This document shows positions 18,840 to 29,993 of a DNA stretch of 64,000 nt, one piece after another. Made by a program: the position numbers and the translations under genes. This DNA is from JAWVFM01 sp963823245 (GTDB lineage Bacteria; Actinomycetota; Thermoleophilia; Solirubrobacterales; 70-9), in the NCBI GenBank assembly GCA_963823245.1, contig CAWGKQ010000008.1, positions 1 through 64,000 of the forward strand. Reading direction: 5' to 3'. Numbering within the stretch: position 1 is the stretch's first letter; every line of letters starts with the position of its first letter. Under the pieces are notes generated by a model. It saw nothing but the letters and a program-made list of their open reading frames with translations, was not told the origin of the DNA and did no database searches.

Positions 18840-19199
18840 GTGCCCGCTGAGACCCTCTACGACCTCTACCAGCGCGGGATGTCGCTGCTCGAGCACGGCG
18901 ACTTCGAGCAGGCCACGGTGCCGCTCCGCAAGGCGGCCCGGATCGCTCCGGAGAAGGCGTCGATTCGCGAGGCCCTGGGGCGCGCGTACTTCCGGTCGCG
19001 CCAGTTCTCCGAGGCGGCGGTGGAGTTCGAGGCCGTGGTCGAGCGGTATCCGGTCAATGACTACGCCCACTTCTGCCTCGGCCGCGCCCTGACCCTCACC
19101 GGCGAGCGCCAGCGCGCCCGCCGCCACCTCGCCATCGCCGCGTGCCTGCGGCCCGAGCGCCGCGACTACCGGGAGTACCGCGAGCGCGCGGCGAGATAG
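18840..19199 (+). CDS. Tetratricopeptide-repeat protein
   Basis: 119-aa soluble protein made of about three TPR units: ETLYDLYQRGMSLLEHGDFEQA, a middle unit around IREALGRAYFRSRQFSEAAVEF, and a third at YAHFCLGRALTLTGERQRARRHL. TPRs are protein-protein interaction scaffolds; there is no enzymatic part. GTG start directly after the coaBC stop, with its own -10 box. dtd follows within 4 nt, so the two are probably co-transcribed. Partner unknown. Confidence 0.85.
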   Translation: MPAETLYDLYQRGMSLLEHGDFEQATVPLRKAARIAPEKASIREALGRAYFRSRQFSEAAVEFEAVVERYPVNDYAHFCLGRALTLTGERQRARRHLAIAACLRPERRDYREYRERAAR

Positions 19200-19202
19200 C
19201 CG

Positions 19203-19619
19203 TTGAGGGCGCTCGTTCAGCGCGTCACCAGAGCCTCCGTTTCCGTCGGCGGCACCGAGGTTGCGGCCATCGGCCCCGGCCTGCTGGTCCTGCTGGGGGT
19301 CGCGACGGAGGATGGCGAGGACGCGGCCGACCGGCTCGCCGACAAGGTCCGCGCTCTGCGCGTGTTCGACGACGCCGACGGCCGGATGAACGAGCCGCTG
19401 GGCGATCGCGAGGCGCTGTGCGTGAGTCAGTTCACCCTCTACGGAGATTCGACGCGTGGGAACCGGCCGAGCTTCGCGGGCGCCGCGCCGGCCGATGTCG
19501 CCGAGCCGCTGTACGAGCGCTTCTGCGATCGCCTCGGCGCGAGGCGCGGGGTCTTCGGCGCGCGCATGGCCGTGGAGCTCACGAACGACGGCCCCGTGAC
19601 GCTTCTGGTCGAGGGCTGA
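19203..19619 (+). CDS. dtd: D-aminoacyl-tRNA deacylase
   Basis: Hydrolyses D-amino acids from tRNA to protect translation. Seen: ALVQRVTRASVSV start, GLLVLLGVATEDGEDAADRLADKV, the SQFTLYGDSTRGNRPSF block containing the SQFTL motif, and the cis Gly-Pro motif in ELTNDGPVTLLVEG. 138 aa. TTG start is the only one that keeps the conserved N-terminus. Confidence 0.93.
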   Translation: MRALVQRVTRASVSVGGTEVAAIGPGLLVLLGVATEDGEDAADRLADKVRALRVFDDADGRMNEPLGDREALCVSQFTLYGDSTRGNRPSFAGAAPADVAEPLYERFCDRLGARRGVFGARMAVELTNDGPVTLLVEG

Positions 19620-19659
19620 CGGCACGCTTTGCACGCCCGGCCAGGCACGGTGGCGCGGC

Positions 19660-19665
19660 TATACT
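19660..19665 (+). promoter_or_regulatory. -10 element of the rimP-nusA-infB operon
   Basis: TATACT; no good -35. Transcription would start near 19672 and read through the hairpin at 19703 before rimP. Confidence 0.45.
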
Positions 19666-19702
19666 CACCCCAGTTTCTTAACCGCACCCGAACTCTTGTG
19701 AG

Positions 19703-19728
19703 AGGTGGGCCCGGGCCCACCTTTTTTT
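19703..19728 (+). terminator. Intrinsic terminator / candidate attenuator in the rimP-nusA leader
   Basis: Perfect 20-nt palindrome AGGTGGGCCC/GGGCCCACCT followed at once by seven T. It lies 84 nt after dtd and 31 nt before rimP. If the TATACT box at 19660 is the promoter, this terminator is inside the operon's own leader. Confidence 0.85.
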
Positions 19729-19758
19729 CGCCGGATCACGGGTGTTTGGAGGAGAGAA

Positions 19759-20193
19759 TTGCAGTTGGACGACCTTGAGAAGACCATCGAGACGCGCCTC
19801 GCCGAGCTCGACCCCGAGCTCGAGTTGGTCGTGCTCGAACGGCCTGCGGCCGAGTCGCTTCGGCTCTACGTCGACCGGCCCGGCGGGGTGGACCTAGCGG
19901 TCTGCGAGCGGGTGACGGCCGCGCTCCGCGACCTTCTCGAGAGCTACACGCTCGAGGTCTCCTCGCCCGGCCTGGACCGCCCGCTCACGAAGCCGGAGCA
20001 TTTCCGGCGCTTCCTCGGCAGCCGCGTGCGGGTGCGCACTCGGGAGCCGATCGACGGGCAGAGGAACTTCAGCGGTGAGCTGGTGGCGGCCGACGACAAC
20101 GAGGTCTCGCTGCGCCTGGACGCCGCTGAGCGGGCCATCCCGCTCGCCGCGATCCACCGCTCGAACCTGATCCCCAAGGAGGTGGGCGCATGA
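19759..20193 (+). CDS. rimP: Ribosome maturation factor RimP
   Basis: 30S subunit assembly factor. Seen: DDLEKTIETRLAELDPELELV, LRLYVDRPGGVDLAVCERVTAAL, LEVSSPGLDRPLTKPEHFRRF (the conserved RimP signature), and an SH3-like end with LVAADDNEVSLRLD. 144 aa. TTG 19759 is chosen because a strong GGAGGAG lies 6 nt upstream. The stop overlaps the nusA ATG. Confidence 0.94.
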   Translation: MQLDDLEKTIETRLAELDPELELVVLERPAAESLRLYVDRPGGVDLAVCERVTAALRDLLESYTLEVSSPGLDRPLTKPEHFRRFLGSRVRVRTREPIDGQRNFSGELVAADDNEVSLRLDAAERAIPLAAIHRSNLIPKEVGA

Positions 20194-21889
20194 GTCGAGA
20201 GATCGTCGAGGCAGTTCACGTCCTCGAGCAGGAGAAGGGAATCGACGCAGAGACCCTGATGGCCGCGCTCGAGGACGCCCTGCTGTCCGCCTACCGGAAG
20301 ACGCCCGGTGCCGCCAAGTACGCGCGCGTCGACCTCGACCGAAACACCGCCGACTTTCGCGTCTACGAGCTGATCCTCCCGCCCGAGCTCGAGGAGAAGC
20401 TCCTCGCCGAGGTGGCCGAGGAGGCCGAGCAGGAGATCGATCCCGAGACGGGCGAGTTCCGCGAGCCCGAGGAGCCGGAGCTCGATCCGGAGATCCTCGC
20501 TCCCTACGAGGACCAGATCACGAGCCACGACGTCACCCCCGACGACTTCGGGCGGATCGCCGCCCAGACCGCCAAGCAGGTGATCCTCCAGCGCATCCGC
20601 GAGGCCGAGCGGATGATGATGTACGAGGAGTACCGCGACCGCGTGGGCGAGCTCGTCACGGGCATCATCCAGCAGTCGGACAACCGCTACACGCTCGTCC
20701 AGCTGCGCGAGCGGGTGGAGGCGCTCCTGCCGCGCTCCGAGCAGGTCTGGAACGAGCGCTACGACCACGGCATGAGGGTGAAGGCGGTCATCACCGACGT
20801 CTCCGCCGAGGGCAAGGGGCCGAGCGTGGTGGTCTCGCGGCGCAGCCCGGAGCTCATCAAGGAATTGTTTGCGCTCGAGGTCCCCGAGGTCGCCGACGAG
20901 CTCGTCGAGATCGTTGGCGTCGCGCGTGAGCCCGGCTATCGCTCGAAGATCGCGGTCATATCGCACACGGACGGAGTCGATCCCGTCGGCGCCTGCGTCG
21001 GGCCGCGCGGCTCGCGCGTGCGCATGGTCGTCTCCGAGCTGCGCGGCGAGAAGATCGACATCATCCCCCACAACGACGAGCCCGCCCGCTTCGTCGCCAA
21101 GGCGCTCTCGCCGGCGCGCGTGCGCGAGGTCCTCGTCGACGACGAGAACAAGCAGGCGACGGTCGTCGTCCCCGACGATCAGCTCTCGCTCGCGATCGGC
21201 CGCGAGGGTCAGAACGCGCGCCTGGCCGCGAAGCTCACCGGATGGCGGGTCGACATCAAGTCGGAGACCGAGTTCAGCCAGGAAGACGAGATCGAGTACG
21301 AGGAGGCCGAGCAGGAGCTTGACGGCCGCTGCGCGGCGGTTCTCTCCGCTGGGCGCCGCTGCCCGAACGCCTCGCTCCCCGGCTCCCGCTACTGCGGCCT
21401 GCCGCAGCACCAGGCCCTCGCCCGGTTCGGCACCAACCAGGTGACGGTGCTCTCGGGTCTCTCCGAGCAGGAGATCGCGGGGCTCGCCAACCCCGACGCC
21501 TCGGAGGGCGAGGTGGCCGAGATCGTCGCCAAGGCCGAGGCCTCGTTCGAGGAGGGGCCGGCCGACGAGACGCCCGATGCTCCCGCCGAGGAGGCGCTCG
21601 CAGAGGAAGCGGTCGGCGAGGAGACACCCGGGCTTCCCGCCGAGGAGGACGTTCCCGACCTCGAGACCGCGCGCGAGGAGCGCGAGGAGGCGGAGGAGGA
21701 GCTTGCGGAGGCCGAGGAGGAGGCCGCGGAGCAGATCGAGGAAGCCGACGAGAAGCTTGACGGAGACGGCGAGGACGGCGCCGGCGCATCCGAGGATGTG
21801 AACGGCTCCGACGCGGAAGCGGAGGCCGCCGCGAGCGTTGGCGCCGAGGCATCCGAGGAATCCGCGGCTCCGGCCGAGGATTCCGAGGC

Positions 21890-21893
<4 letters not shown>
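20190..21893 (+). CDS. nusA: Transcription termination/antitermination factor NusA with zinc-finger-like insert and acidic tail
   Basis: RNA polymerase-binding elongation factor. Domains in order: N-terminal polymerase-binding domain (MSREIVEAVHVLEQEKGID), S1 (GELVTGIIQQSDNRYTLVQL), KH1 (VGACVGPRGSRVRMVVSELR), KH2 (LSLAIGREGQNARLAAKLTG). After KH2 comes an unusual Cys3His segment, C381-x9-C391-x10-C402-x4-H407 (RCAAVL, RRCPNA, RYCGLPQH), resembling small zinc-binding motifs. It is followed by a helix-hairpin-like stretch (LSGLSEQEIAGLANPDASE) and an Ala/Glu/Asp-rich tail of about 120 residues. 567 aa; typical NusA without extra domains is 340-500. The stop overlaps the infB ATG (ATGA); the usual ylxR between them is missing. 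Confidence 0.95.
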
Positions 21894-24097
<2,204 letters not shown>

Positions 24098-24116
24098 GGC
24101 GAAACCGCCGCAATCA

Positions 24117-24413
24117 TTGACGCCCTTCGTCTGCCTGCTCGAAGTTCGTCTGCACTTCGGCGACTCGCACGATCTGAAGGGCAAGCGCAAGGCGCTCCAC
24201 TCGCTGAAGGCCGGGATCAGGCAGCGGTTCGGCGCCTCCGTGGCCGAAATCGACGGTCACGACACCTGGCAGCGGTCGACGCTGCTGTGCGCGCTCGTGG
24301 GCGACGGCGAGGTCTCCTCGCGGGCCGACGAGCTCGAGCGGTTCATCCTCGCGCGCGTCGGCGACGCCGCCTCGTTCCAGCGTGACCTGCTGAGCCTCGA
24401 GGACGTACGATGA
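24117..24413 (+). CDS. DUF503 (YlxP-like) protein
   Basis: 98-aa protein with the DUF503 core VCLLEVRLHFGDSHDLKGKRKAL and RQRFGASVAEIDGHDTWQRSTLLCALVG. The family is found between infB and rbfA in many Gram-positive bacteria and is associated with ribosome assembly; no activity is firmly known. TTG 24117 is chosen because it starts just before the conserved beta strand. The stop overlaps the rbfA ATG. Confidence 0.85.
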   Translation: MTPFVCLLEVRLHFGDSHDLKGKRKALHSLKAGIRQRFGASVAEIDGHDTWQRSTLLCALVGDGEVSSRADELERFILARVGDAASFQRDLLSLEDVR

Positions 24414-24745
24414 CCGAGCGCATGCGCAGGGTGAACGAGGCCCTGCGAGAGGTGATCGCATCAGCGATCGCGGGGGAGCTCGAGGATCCCCGCATTGGAT
24501 TCGCCACCGTGACCTCCGTCGAGACATCCCCTGACCTGCGAAGCGCGCGGGTCTTCGTCAGCGTGCTCGGCTCGCAGGCGGAGCGCGACAGCACCCTCGC
24601 CGCGCTCGCGTCGTCGCACGGTGTCCTTCAGGGCGCGATCGCCAGGGAGATGCGCCTCAAGCGCACACCCACCCTCAAGTTCGTCTACGACGACGCCCCC
24701 GAGCGGGGCGTGCGTCTCTCGCGCCTACTCGAGGAGGGGGAATGA
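24410..24745 (+). CDS. rbfA: Ribosome-binding factor A
   Basis: 30S maturation and cold-adaptation factor with a KH-like fold. Seen: RMRRVNEALREVIASAIAGELEDPRIGFATVTSVE, RSARVFVSVLG, and REMRLKRTPTLKFVYDD (the RbfA signature). 111 aa. Overlaps the genes on both sides by ATGA. Confidence 0.95.
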   Translation: MTERMRRVNEALREVIASAIAGELEDPRIGFATVTSVETSPDLRSARVFVSVLGSQAERDSTLAALASSHGVLQGAIAREMRLKRTPTLKFVYDDAPERGVRLSRLLEEGE

Positions 24746-25738
24746 GCACGGCGACCGAGGTGACCTCCGAGCTCGATCGGGTGGTCACGGCCCTCCGCGA
24801 CGGCGAGCGGTTCCTGCTCACGACGCACGAGGGGCCCGATGGCGATGCGCTCGGCTCGCTCCTCGGGCCTGCACGCGGTCCTGACCCAGCTCGGCAAGGA
24901 CTCGGTGATGTTCCTCGCCGCGAAGGAGTTCCCGCTCCCGGTCGAGTACCGCTTCCTGCCGCTCACGGACGTCTTCCACGAGCCGCCGGTGGACCTCGTC
25001 GATCGCACGCTCGTGTTCCTCGACTGCGGGAACATCGACCGCATGCCCGTCGACTCGCTCCAGCGCGACGACGGGGCGATCCTGAACATCGACCACCATC
25101 ACGACAACACGAGGTTCGGCACCGTCAACGTCGTCGACACGGCCGCCTCGTGCACGGCCGAGATCGTCTACCGCATCGCGGGCGAGCTGGGAGCCGAGAT
25201 CACGCCGGAGATCGCGTGCGCGCTCTACGTGGGCCTCGTCACGGACACCGGACGCTTCATGTACGAGAACACCAGCGCCTCCGCGCATCGGATGGCGGCC
25301 GAGCTGATCGAGGCCGGCGTTGACGTCCACGACACCTACCGCCGTCTCTACGAGCGGGTGCCGCTCGAGAAGCTCCGCCTGATATCTCGCGCGCTCGAGC
25401 GGATCGAGCGGATCGACGGCGGGGCGCTGGCGATCACGTACATCTCGAGCGAGGACTACGCGGCGGCGGGCGCCGACGAATCGCTAACGGAGGGCGTCAT
25501 CGACTACGTCCGCTCGCTCGAGGGAGCGAGGCTCGCGGCCGTCGTCCGCGATCGCGGCGAAGGAGGCAGCGCCGCGCGGAAGGTGAGCCTGCGATCGACG
25601 AGCGGTGACATCGACGTCTCCGCGATCGCACGGCGCCACGGCGGCGGAGGGCACCCGCGCGCGGCGGGCTTCTCGACCGACCTCACCTACGACGAGCTCG
25701 TGGAGTCGCTTCGTGGCGAGCTCGACGACGAGCGCTGA
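24742..25738 (+). CDS. nrnA: DHH-family nanoRNase / PAP phosphatase NrnA (one frameshift)
   Basis: Degrades 2-5-nt RNA and dephosphorylates pAp. Seen: metal site LLTTHEGPDGDALGSLLG, FLDCGNIDRM, the DHH motif in ILNIDHHHDN, LYVGLVTDTGRFMYENT, and DHHA1 domain with the GGGHPRAAG nucleic-acid binding loop. About 330 aa. A frame change near 24870 follows the first metal motif. In the position where many Gram-positive bacteria carry nrnA, between rbfA and truB. Confidence 0.92.
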
Positions 25739-26381
25739 GGCCGCCCGCGCGGGCGTCGTGCTGGTCGACAAGCCCGCGGGGCCGACGTCCCACGACGTGG
25801 TCGCCAGGATCCGGCGCGAACGGGGCATGAAGGCCGGCCACGCCGGCACGCTCGATCCGTTCGCCACCGGGCTGCTGATCGTCCTCGTGGGCCGCGAGGC
25901 CACCCGCCTGCAGTCCCGGTTCATGGCCCTCCCAAAGCTCTATCGCGCGACGGCCCGGTTCGGAGCCGTCTCGACCACGGGCGACCCGGAGGGCGAGATC
26001 ACGGAGACGGGAACGGTGCCTTCGGGGCGGCTGGAGCTCCCGACCGGCCCGATTCGCCAGCGCCCGCCGGTGTACTCGGCGGTCAAGGTGCGGGGGGAGC
26101 GCGCCTACCGCCGGGCGCGGCGGGGCGAGGATGTGGATCCCGGGGAGCGTGACGTGACCGTCCATCGCTTCGAGGAGCTCTGGCGCGAGGGCGATCGGGC
26201 GTGCTTCGAGATCGAGTGCTCCTCCGGCACGTACGTCCGCAGCCTCATCGCCGACCTCGGCGACGCGTACACGGAGAGCCTGAGGCGGCTCGCGATCGGA
26301 CCCTTCTCGGTGGACGAGGCCGGCGCCTTCATGGGCGTCGCCGACGCGCTCGCGCGCATGAATGGACATGAGGGGCTTTAG
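25713..26381 (+). CDS. truB: tRNA pseudouridine-55 synthase, short form
   Basis: Makes pseudouridine 55 in the T loop of tRNAs. Seen: GVVLVDKPAGPTSHDVVARIRR, the catalytic Asp in GHAGTLDPFATGLL, RQRPPVYSAVKVRGERAY, and SSGTYVRSLIADLG. Only 222 aa; the C-terminal PUA domain of the ~310-aa enzymes is absent. GTG start lies inside the end of nrnA. The TAG stop lies in the loop of a repeated hairpin element (26371-26422). Confidence 0.93.
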   Translation: MASSTTSAEAARAGVVLVDKPAGPTSHDVVARIRRERGMKAGHAGTLDPFATGLLIVLVGREATRLQSRFMALPKLYRATARFGAVSTTGDPEGEITETGTVPSGRLELPTGPIRQRPPVYSAVKVRGERAYRRARRGEDVDPGERDVTVHRFEELWREGDRACFEIECSSGTYVRSLIADLGDAYTESLRRLAIGPFSVDEAGAFMGVADALARMNGHEGL

Positions 26382-26422
26382 CCCCGAAAGACGCGTGTAA
26401 GGGCGCCGGAGGCGCCCGCAAG
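26371..26422 (+). repeat. 52-nt two-hairpin element, copy A
   Basis: Hairpin 1 GGGGC-TTTA-GCCCC, then GAAAG, a 10-nt joiner ACGCGTGTAA, hairpin 2 GGGCGCC-GGA-GGCGCCC, then GCAAG. Same spacing as copies B (33433) and C (37786, reverse strand). Overlaps the truB stop codon. Family unknown to me. Confidence 0.85.
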
Positions 26423-26446
26423 AGATCTGAGAGGCTTCCGGCCCCA

Positions 26447-27334
26447 ATGGCGCTGGAAGTCACGAGCCTCCCCGATGCGAAGCCGCGTCCCCGCCGGCTC
26501 GCGATCGGCAGCTTCGACGGCGTTCACGTCGGCCACCGCCAGGTGATCGAGGGCGCCGACACCGTCCTCACGTTCGAGCCGCATCCGCTGCGCGTGATCC
26601 ACCCCGAGGCGGCCCCGAAGCTCCTCATGCCGTTCGACATCAAGCGCGACGTGATCGCCGGCCTGGGGGTGGACGAGCTCGTCGTCATCCCGTTCGACCG
26701 CGAGTTCTCGACCATCGCCCCGGACGACTTCATTGAGCTGATCCTGATCGGGCAGCTCGGCGCCGAGAGCGTGTCGGTGGGGGAGAACTTCCGCTTCGGC
26801 GCGAGGGCGAAGGGGACACCGGAGCTCCTCGCCTCCCGCGACGAGTTCTCCACCAGCGTCGTGCCGCTCGTGGAGGTCGATGGCGAGACGGTGTCGTCGA
26901 CCCGAATCCGGGCCCTGGTCGCCGCGGGCGACATGGAGGGGGCCATGCGCTGCCTGGACGCTCCGTTCATGCTCGAGGGCGAGGTCGTGACGGGTGACGA
27001 GCGCGGGCGCCAGCTCGGGTTCCCGACCGCCAACCTCGTGCCCTCCGACGAGTACGCCCGCCCCGGCCACGGCGTGTATGCGGCGTTCGCAAACGGCCAC
27101 GCGGCTGCCGTCAACGTCGGCGTGCGACCCACGTTCGAGACCGGCCGTGGGCTCCTGGTCGAGGCGCACCTGATCGACTTCGACGCGGACCTCTACGGGC
27201 GCTCCCTGCGCATCGCGTTCATCGCCCGGCTTCGCGGCGAGCGCCGCTTCGCCGGCGCCGAGGATCTCATCGCGCAGATGCACCGGGACGTCGCCGAGGC
27301 CAGAGACCTGTGTGCTAGCTTCAGGGGGCCGTGA
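26447..27334 (+). CDS. ribF: Bifunctional riboflavin kinase / FAD synthetase
   Basis: Makes FMN and FAD from riboflavin. FAD synthetase half: RLAIGSFDGVHVGHRQVI (nucleotidyltransferase HxGH), LTFEPHPLRVI, VGENFRFGARAKG, VSSTRIRALVAAGDM. Kinase half: GERGRQLGFPTANL-like GDERGRQLGFPTANLVP, HGVYAAF, VNVGVRPTF, and the catalytic-region LLVEAHLIDF with Glu. 295 aa, normal. Follows copy A of the repeat; no strong Shine-Dalgarno. Confidence 0.95.
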   Translation: MALEVTSLPDAKPRPRRLAIGSFDGVHVGHRQVIEGADTVLTFEPHPLRVIHPEAAPKLLMPFDIKRDVIAGLGVDELVVIPFDREFSTIAPDDFIELILIGQLGAESVSVGENFRFGARAKGTPELLASRDEFSTSVVPLVEVDGETVSSTRIRALVAAGDMEGAMRCLDAPFMLEGEVVTGDERGRQLGFPTANLVPSDEYARPGHGVYAAFANGHAAAVNVGVRPTFETGRGLLVEAHLIDFDADLYGRSLRIAFIARLRGERRFAGAEDLIAQMHRDVAEARDLCASFRGP

Positions 27335-27365
27335 GCGCCCTTCAGCGCTGCGGCGTTTTGACGCT

Positions 27366-27635
27366 ATGAGCCTCACCAAGGAGCGAAAGCAGGAGCTGAT
27401 CGGCAAGTACGGCCGGTCCGACGGCGACACCGGCTCGGCCGAGGTCCAGGTAGCCCTGCTCACCGAGCGGATCAACGAGCTCACCGAGCACCTGCGCACG
27501 CACAGCAAGGACCATCACTCCCGCCGCGGCCTCCTGATGATGGTCGGCAAGCGTCGCCGCCTCCTCCGCTACCTCGAGCGCGCCGACGTCGATCGTTACC
27601 GCGCGCTCGTGGCGGACCTCGGCCTGCGGCACTAG
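27366..27635 (+). CDS. rpsO: 30S ribosomal protein S15
   Basis: 16S rRNA-binding primary assembly protein. Seen: the conserved GDTGSAEVQVALLTERINELTEHL and HSKDHHSRRGLLMMVGKRRRLLRYL. 89 aa, exact family length. Sits before pnp as in most bacteria. Confidence 0.97.
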   Translation: MSLTKERKQELIGKYGRSDGDTGSAEVQVALLTERINELTEHLRTHSKDHHSRRGLLMMVGKRRRLLRYLERADVDRYRALVADLGLRH

Positions 27636-27663
27636 CGGCCCCCGCTAACATCGCCTCCGTTAG

Positions 27664-27704
27664 AGAACGAGAGTTCTGAGCAAGAAAGGCCGCCATCCGG
27701 GCGG
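27664..27704 (+). promoter_or_regulatory. Two leader hairpins between rpsO and pnp
   Basis: AGAAC-GAGA-GTTCT (27664-27677) and CCGCC-ATCCG-GGCGG (27690-27704), 23 nt before the pnp ATG. In enterobacteria the same junction carries an RNase-cleaved hairpin through which PNPase limits its own synthesis; a similar role here is inference. Confidence 0.5.
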
Positions 27705-27726
27705 TTGAAAGGAACAACTGAATTTC

Positions 27727-29993
27727 ATGAGCATGTTTGACGTGAGCCGCGTTTCGGCGGACGTTGGAGCGGGGGAGATCAGCTTCGAGACCGGCAAGCT
27801 CGCGCGCCAGGCCGGTGGTGCCGTCGTCGTACAAAGCGGCGACACCATGGTCCTCGCGACCGCCACCGTCGGCTCGCTGCGCGACGTCGATTTCCTCCCG
27901 CTGACCGTCGACGTCGAGGAGAAGCATTACGCGGCCGGCAAGATCCCCGGCTCGTTCTTCCGCCGCGAGGCGAGGGCCGGCGAGAAGGCAACGCTGACGG
28001 CGCGGATGATCGACCGACCGATCCGTCCGCTGTTCCCCAAGGGCTGGCACTACGACACCCAGGTCGTCGCCCAGCCGCTCTCGGTGGACCATGTCCACCC
28101 CTATGACATCCTCGCGATGAACGGCGCTTCGGCGGCGATCGCGATCTCGCCGATCCCCGTCGACAAGCACGTCGGCGCGGTGCGGATCGGCAAGCTCGAC
28201 GGCGACTTCGTCGTCAACCCCGACGAGGAGAGGCTCGACGAGCTCGAGATGGACCTGGTCGTCTCCGGAACCGACGATGCGATCCTCATGGTCGAGTGCG
28301 GCGGCGAGCGGCGTCACCGAGGCCGAAGTCCTCGACGCGCTCGACATCGCGCACGCTGAGATCAAGAAGCTCACGGCGGCGATGGAGGAGCTGCGCGGCA
28401 AGGCCGGCAAGGAGAAGATCGAGATCGAGCCCCCGTCCGTCGACGAGGCGCTGCTCGAGAAGATCGTCATCTCGCACGGCGAGAAGCTCGACGAGGCGAC
28501 CCAGGTTCCCGAGAAGCTGGCGCGCCAGGAGGCGATCAAGGCGGTCGAGGAGGAGGTCCTCACCACCTACGCGTCCGACGACGATGAGGAGAAGTCCACC
28601 GAGGTCGCACGCGCCTTCGACAAGCTCGAGAAGGACGTGATCCGCAAGCGCATCGCCGTGGACAAGAAGCGTCCGGACGGCCGCGCGCAGGACGAGATCC
28701 GGCCGATCGAGTGCGAGGTCGACGTCGCGCCCCGCGTGCACGGTTCGGCGCTGTTCACCCGTGGCGAGACGCAGATCCTCTCGAGCGTTGCGCTGGGGAC
28801 CACTCGGATGGACATGAAGGTCGACAACCTCGGCCTTCAGGACACGAAGACGTTCTGGCATCACTACAACTTCCCGCCCTTCTCGGTGGGCGAGGCCGGC
28901 TTCATGCGCGGTCCAAAGCGGCGCGACATCGGCCACGGGGCGCTCGCCGAGCGGGCCCTGGTGCCGACGATCCCCGACCAGGAGGAGTTCCCCTACGTCG
29001 TGCGGGTCGTCTCCGACACGCTGGAGTCGAACGGGTCCTCGTCGATGGGCTCGGTCTGCGCCTCGTCGATGGCGCTGCAGGCAGCAGGCGTGCCGGTCGG
29101 CGCGCCGGTCGCCGGCGTCGCGATGGGCCTGATCAAGGAGGGCGACAGCCACATCGTCCTCACGGACATCGCCGGCGTCGAGGACCACCTCGGCGACATG
29201 GACTTCAAGGTCGCCGGCACCAAGGACGGGATCAACGCCCTCCAGATGGACATCAAGATCTCGGGCGTCACGTTCGAGATCCTCACGGAGGCGCTCGAGC
29301 AGGCTCGCAAGGGCCGCCTGTTCATCCTCGACAAGATGGCCGAGCGCGATCGACGGCCCGCGGGAGAAGCTCTCCCAGTACGCGCCGCGGATCGAGCAGA
29401 TCAAGATCGACCCGGACAAGATCGGGGCCGTCATCGGCAAGGGCGGCGAGAACATCCGCGGCCTCCAGGAGGAGTTCGAGGCCGAGATCGACATCGAGGA
29501 CGACGGCACGGTACGGATCTACGCGCCGAGCGGCGACCTCGTCGATGCCTGCGTGGAGCGCATCCAGTCGATGACCAAGGAAGCCGAGGTCGGCGACCGC
29601 TACAAGGGCAAGGTCGTGAAGACGACGACCTTCGGTGCCTTCGTCGAGCTGGCCAAGGGAACCGACGGGCTCCTGCACATCTCGAACGTGAAGCCCGGCG
29701 AGCGGGTCGGCGCCGTCGAGGACGTCCTGAGCCAGGGCGACGAGCTCGAAGTGACGGTCGTGGAGGTGGACCGCGAGCGCGGCCGCATCGGCCTGCGCCT
29801 CTCCGACGACCCCTCGATCGCGGGCAAGTCGGCCGAGGAGCTGACGTCTGTCGGCACGGGCGATCCGACCATGGGCGGCGGCGGTGGACGTCGCGACGGC
29901 GGCCGGCGCGATGGCGGCGGCGGCCGGGGGCGCGAGCGCCTCGAGGGCGGCCGGCGTGGCGGTGGCGGCCGGGACCGACGTAGAGACCGTTGA
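27727..29993 (+). CDS. pnp: Polynucleotide phosphorylase with RGG-like C-terminal tail (two frameshifts)
   Basis: 3'-5' phosphorolytic exoribonuclease. First RNase PH domain: TGKLARQAGGAVVVQSGDTMVL and EARAGEKATLTARMIDRPIRPLFPKGW; helical middle; second RNase PH domain with HGSALFTRGETQILSSVALGT, SNGSSSMGSVCASSMALQAAGVPV and the DIAGVEDHLGDMDFKVAGT catalytic block; KH domain DKIGAVIGKGGENIRGLQ; S1 domain KVVKTTTFGAFVELAKGTDGLLHIS. The tail after S1 is about 40 residues of Gly and Arg. About 755 aa. Frame changes near 28310 and 29345. Stop overlaps the next TTG. Confidence 0.95.
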
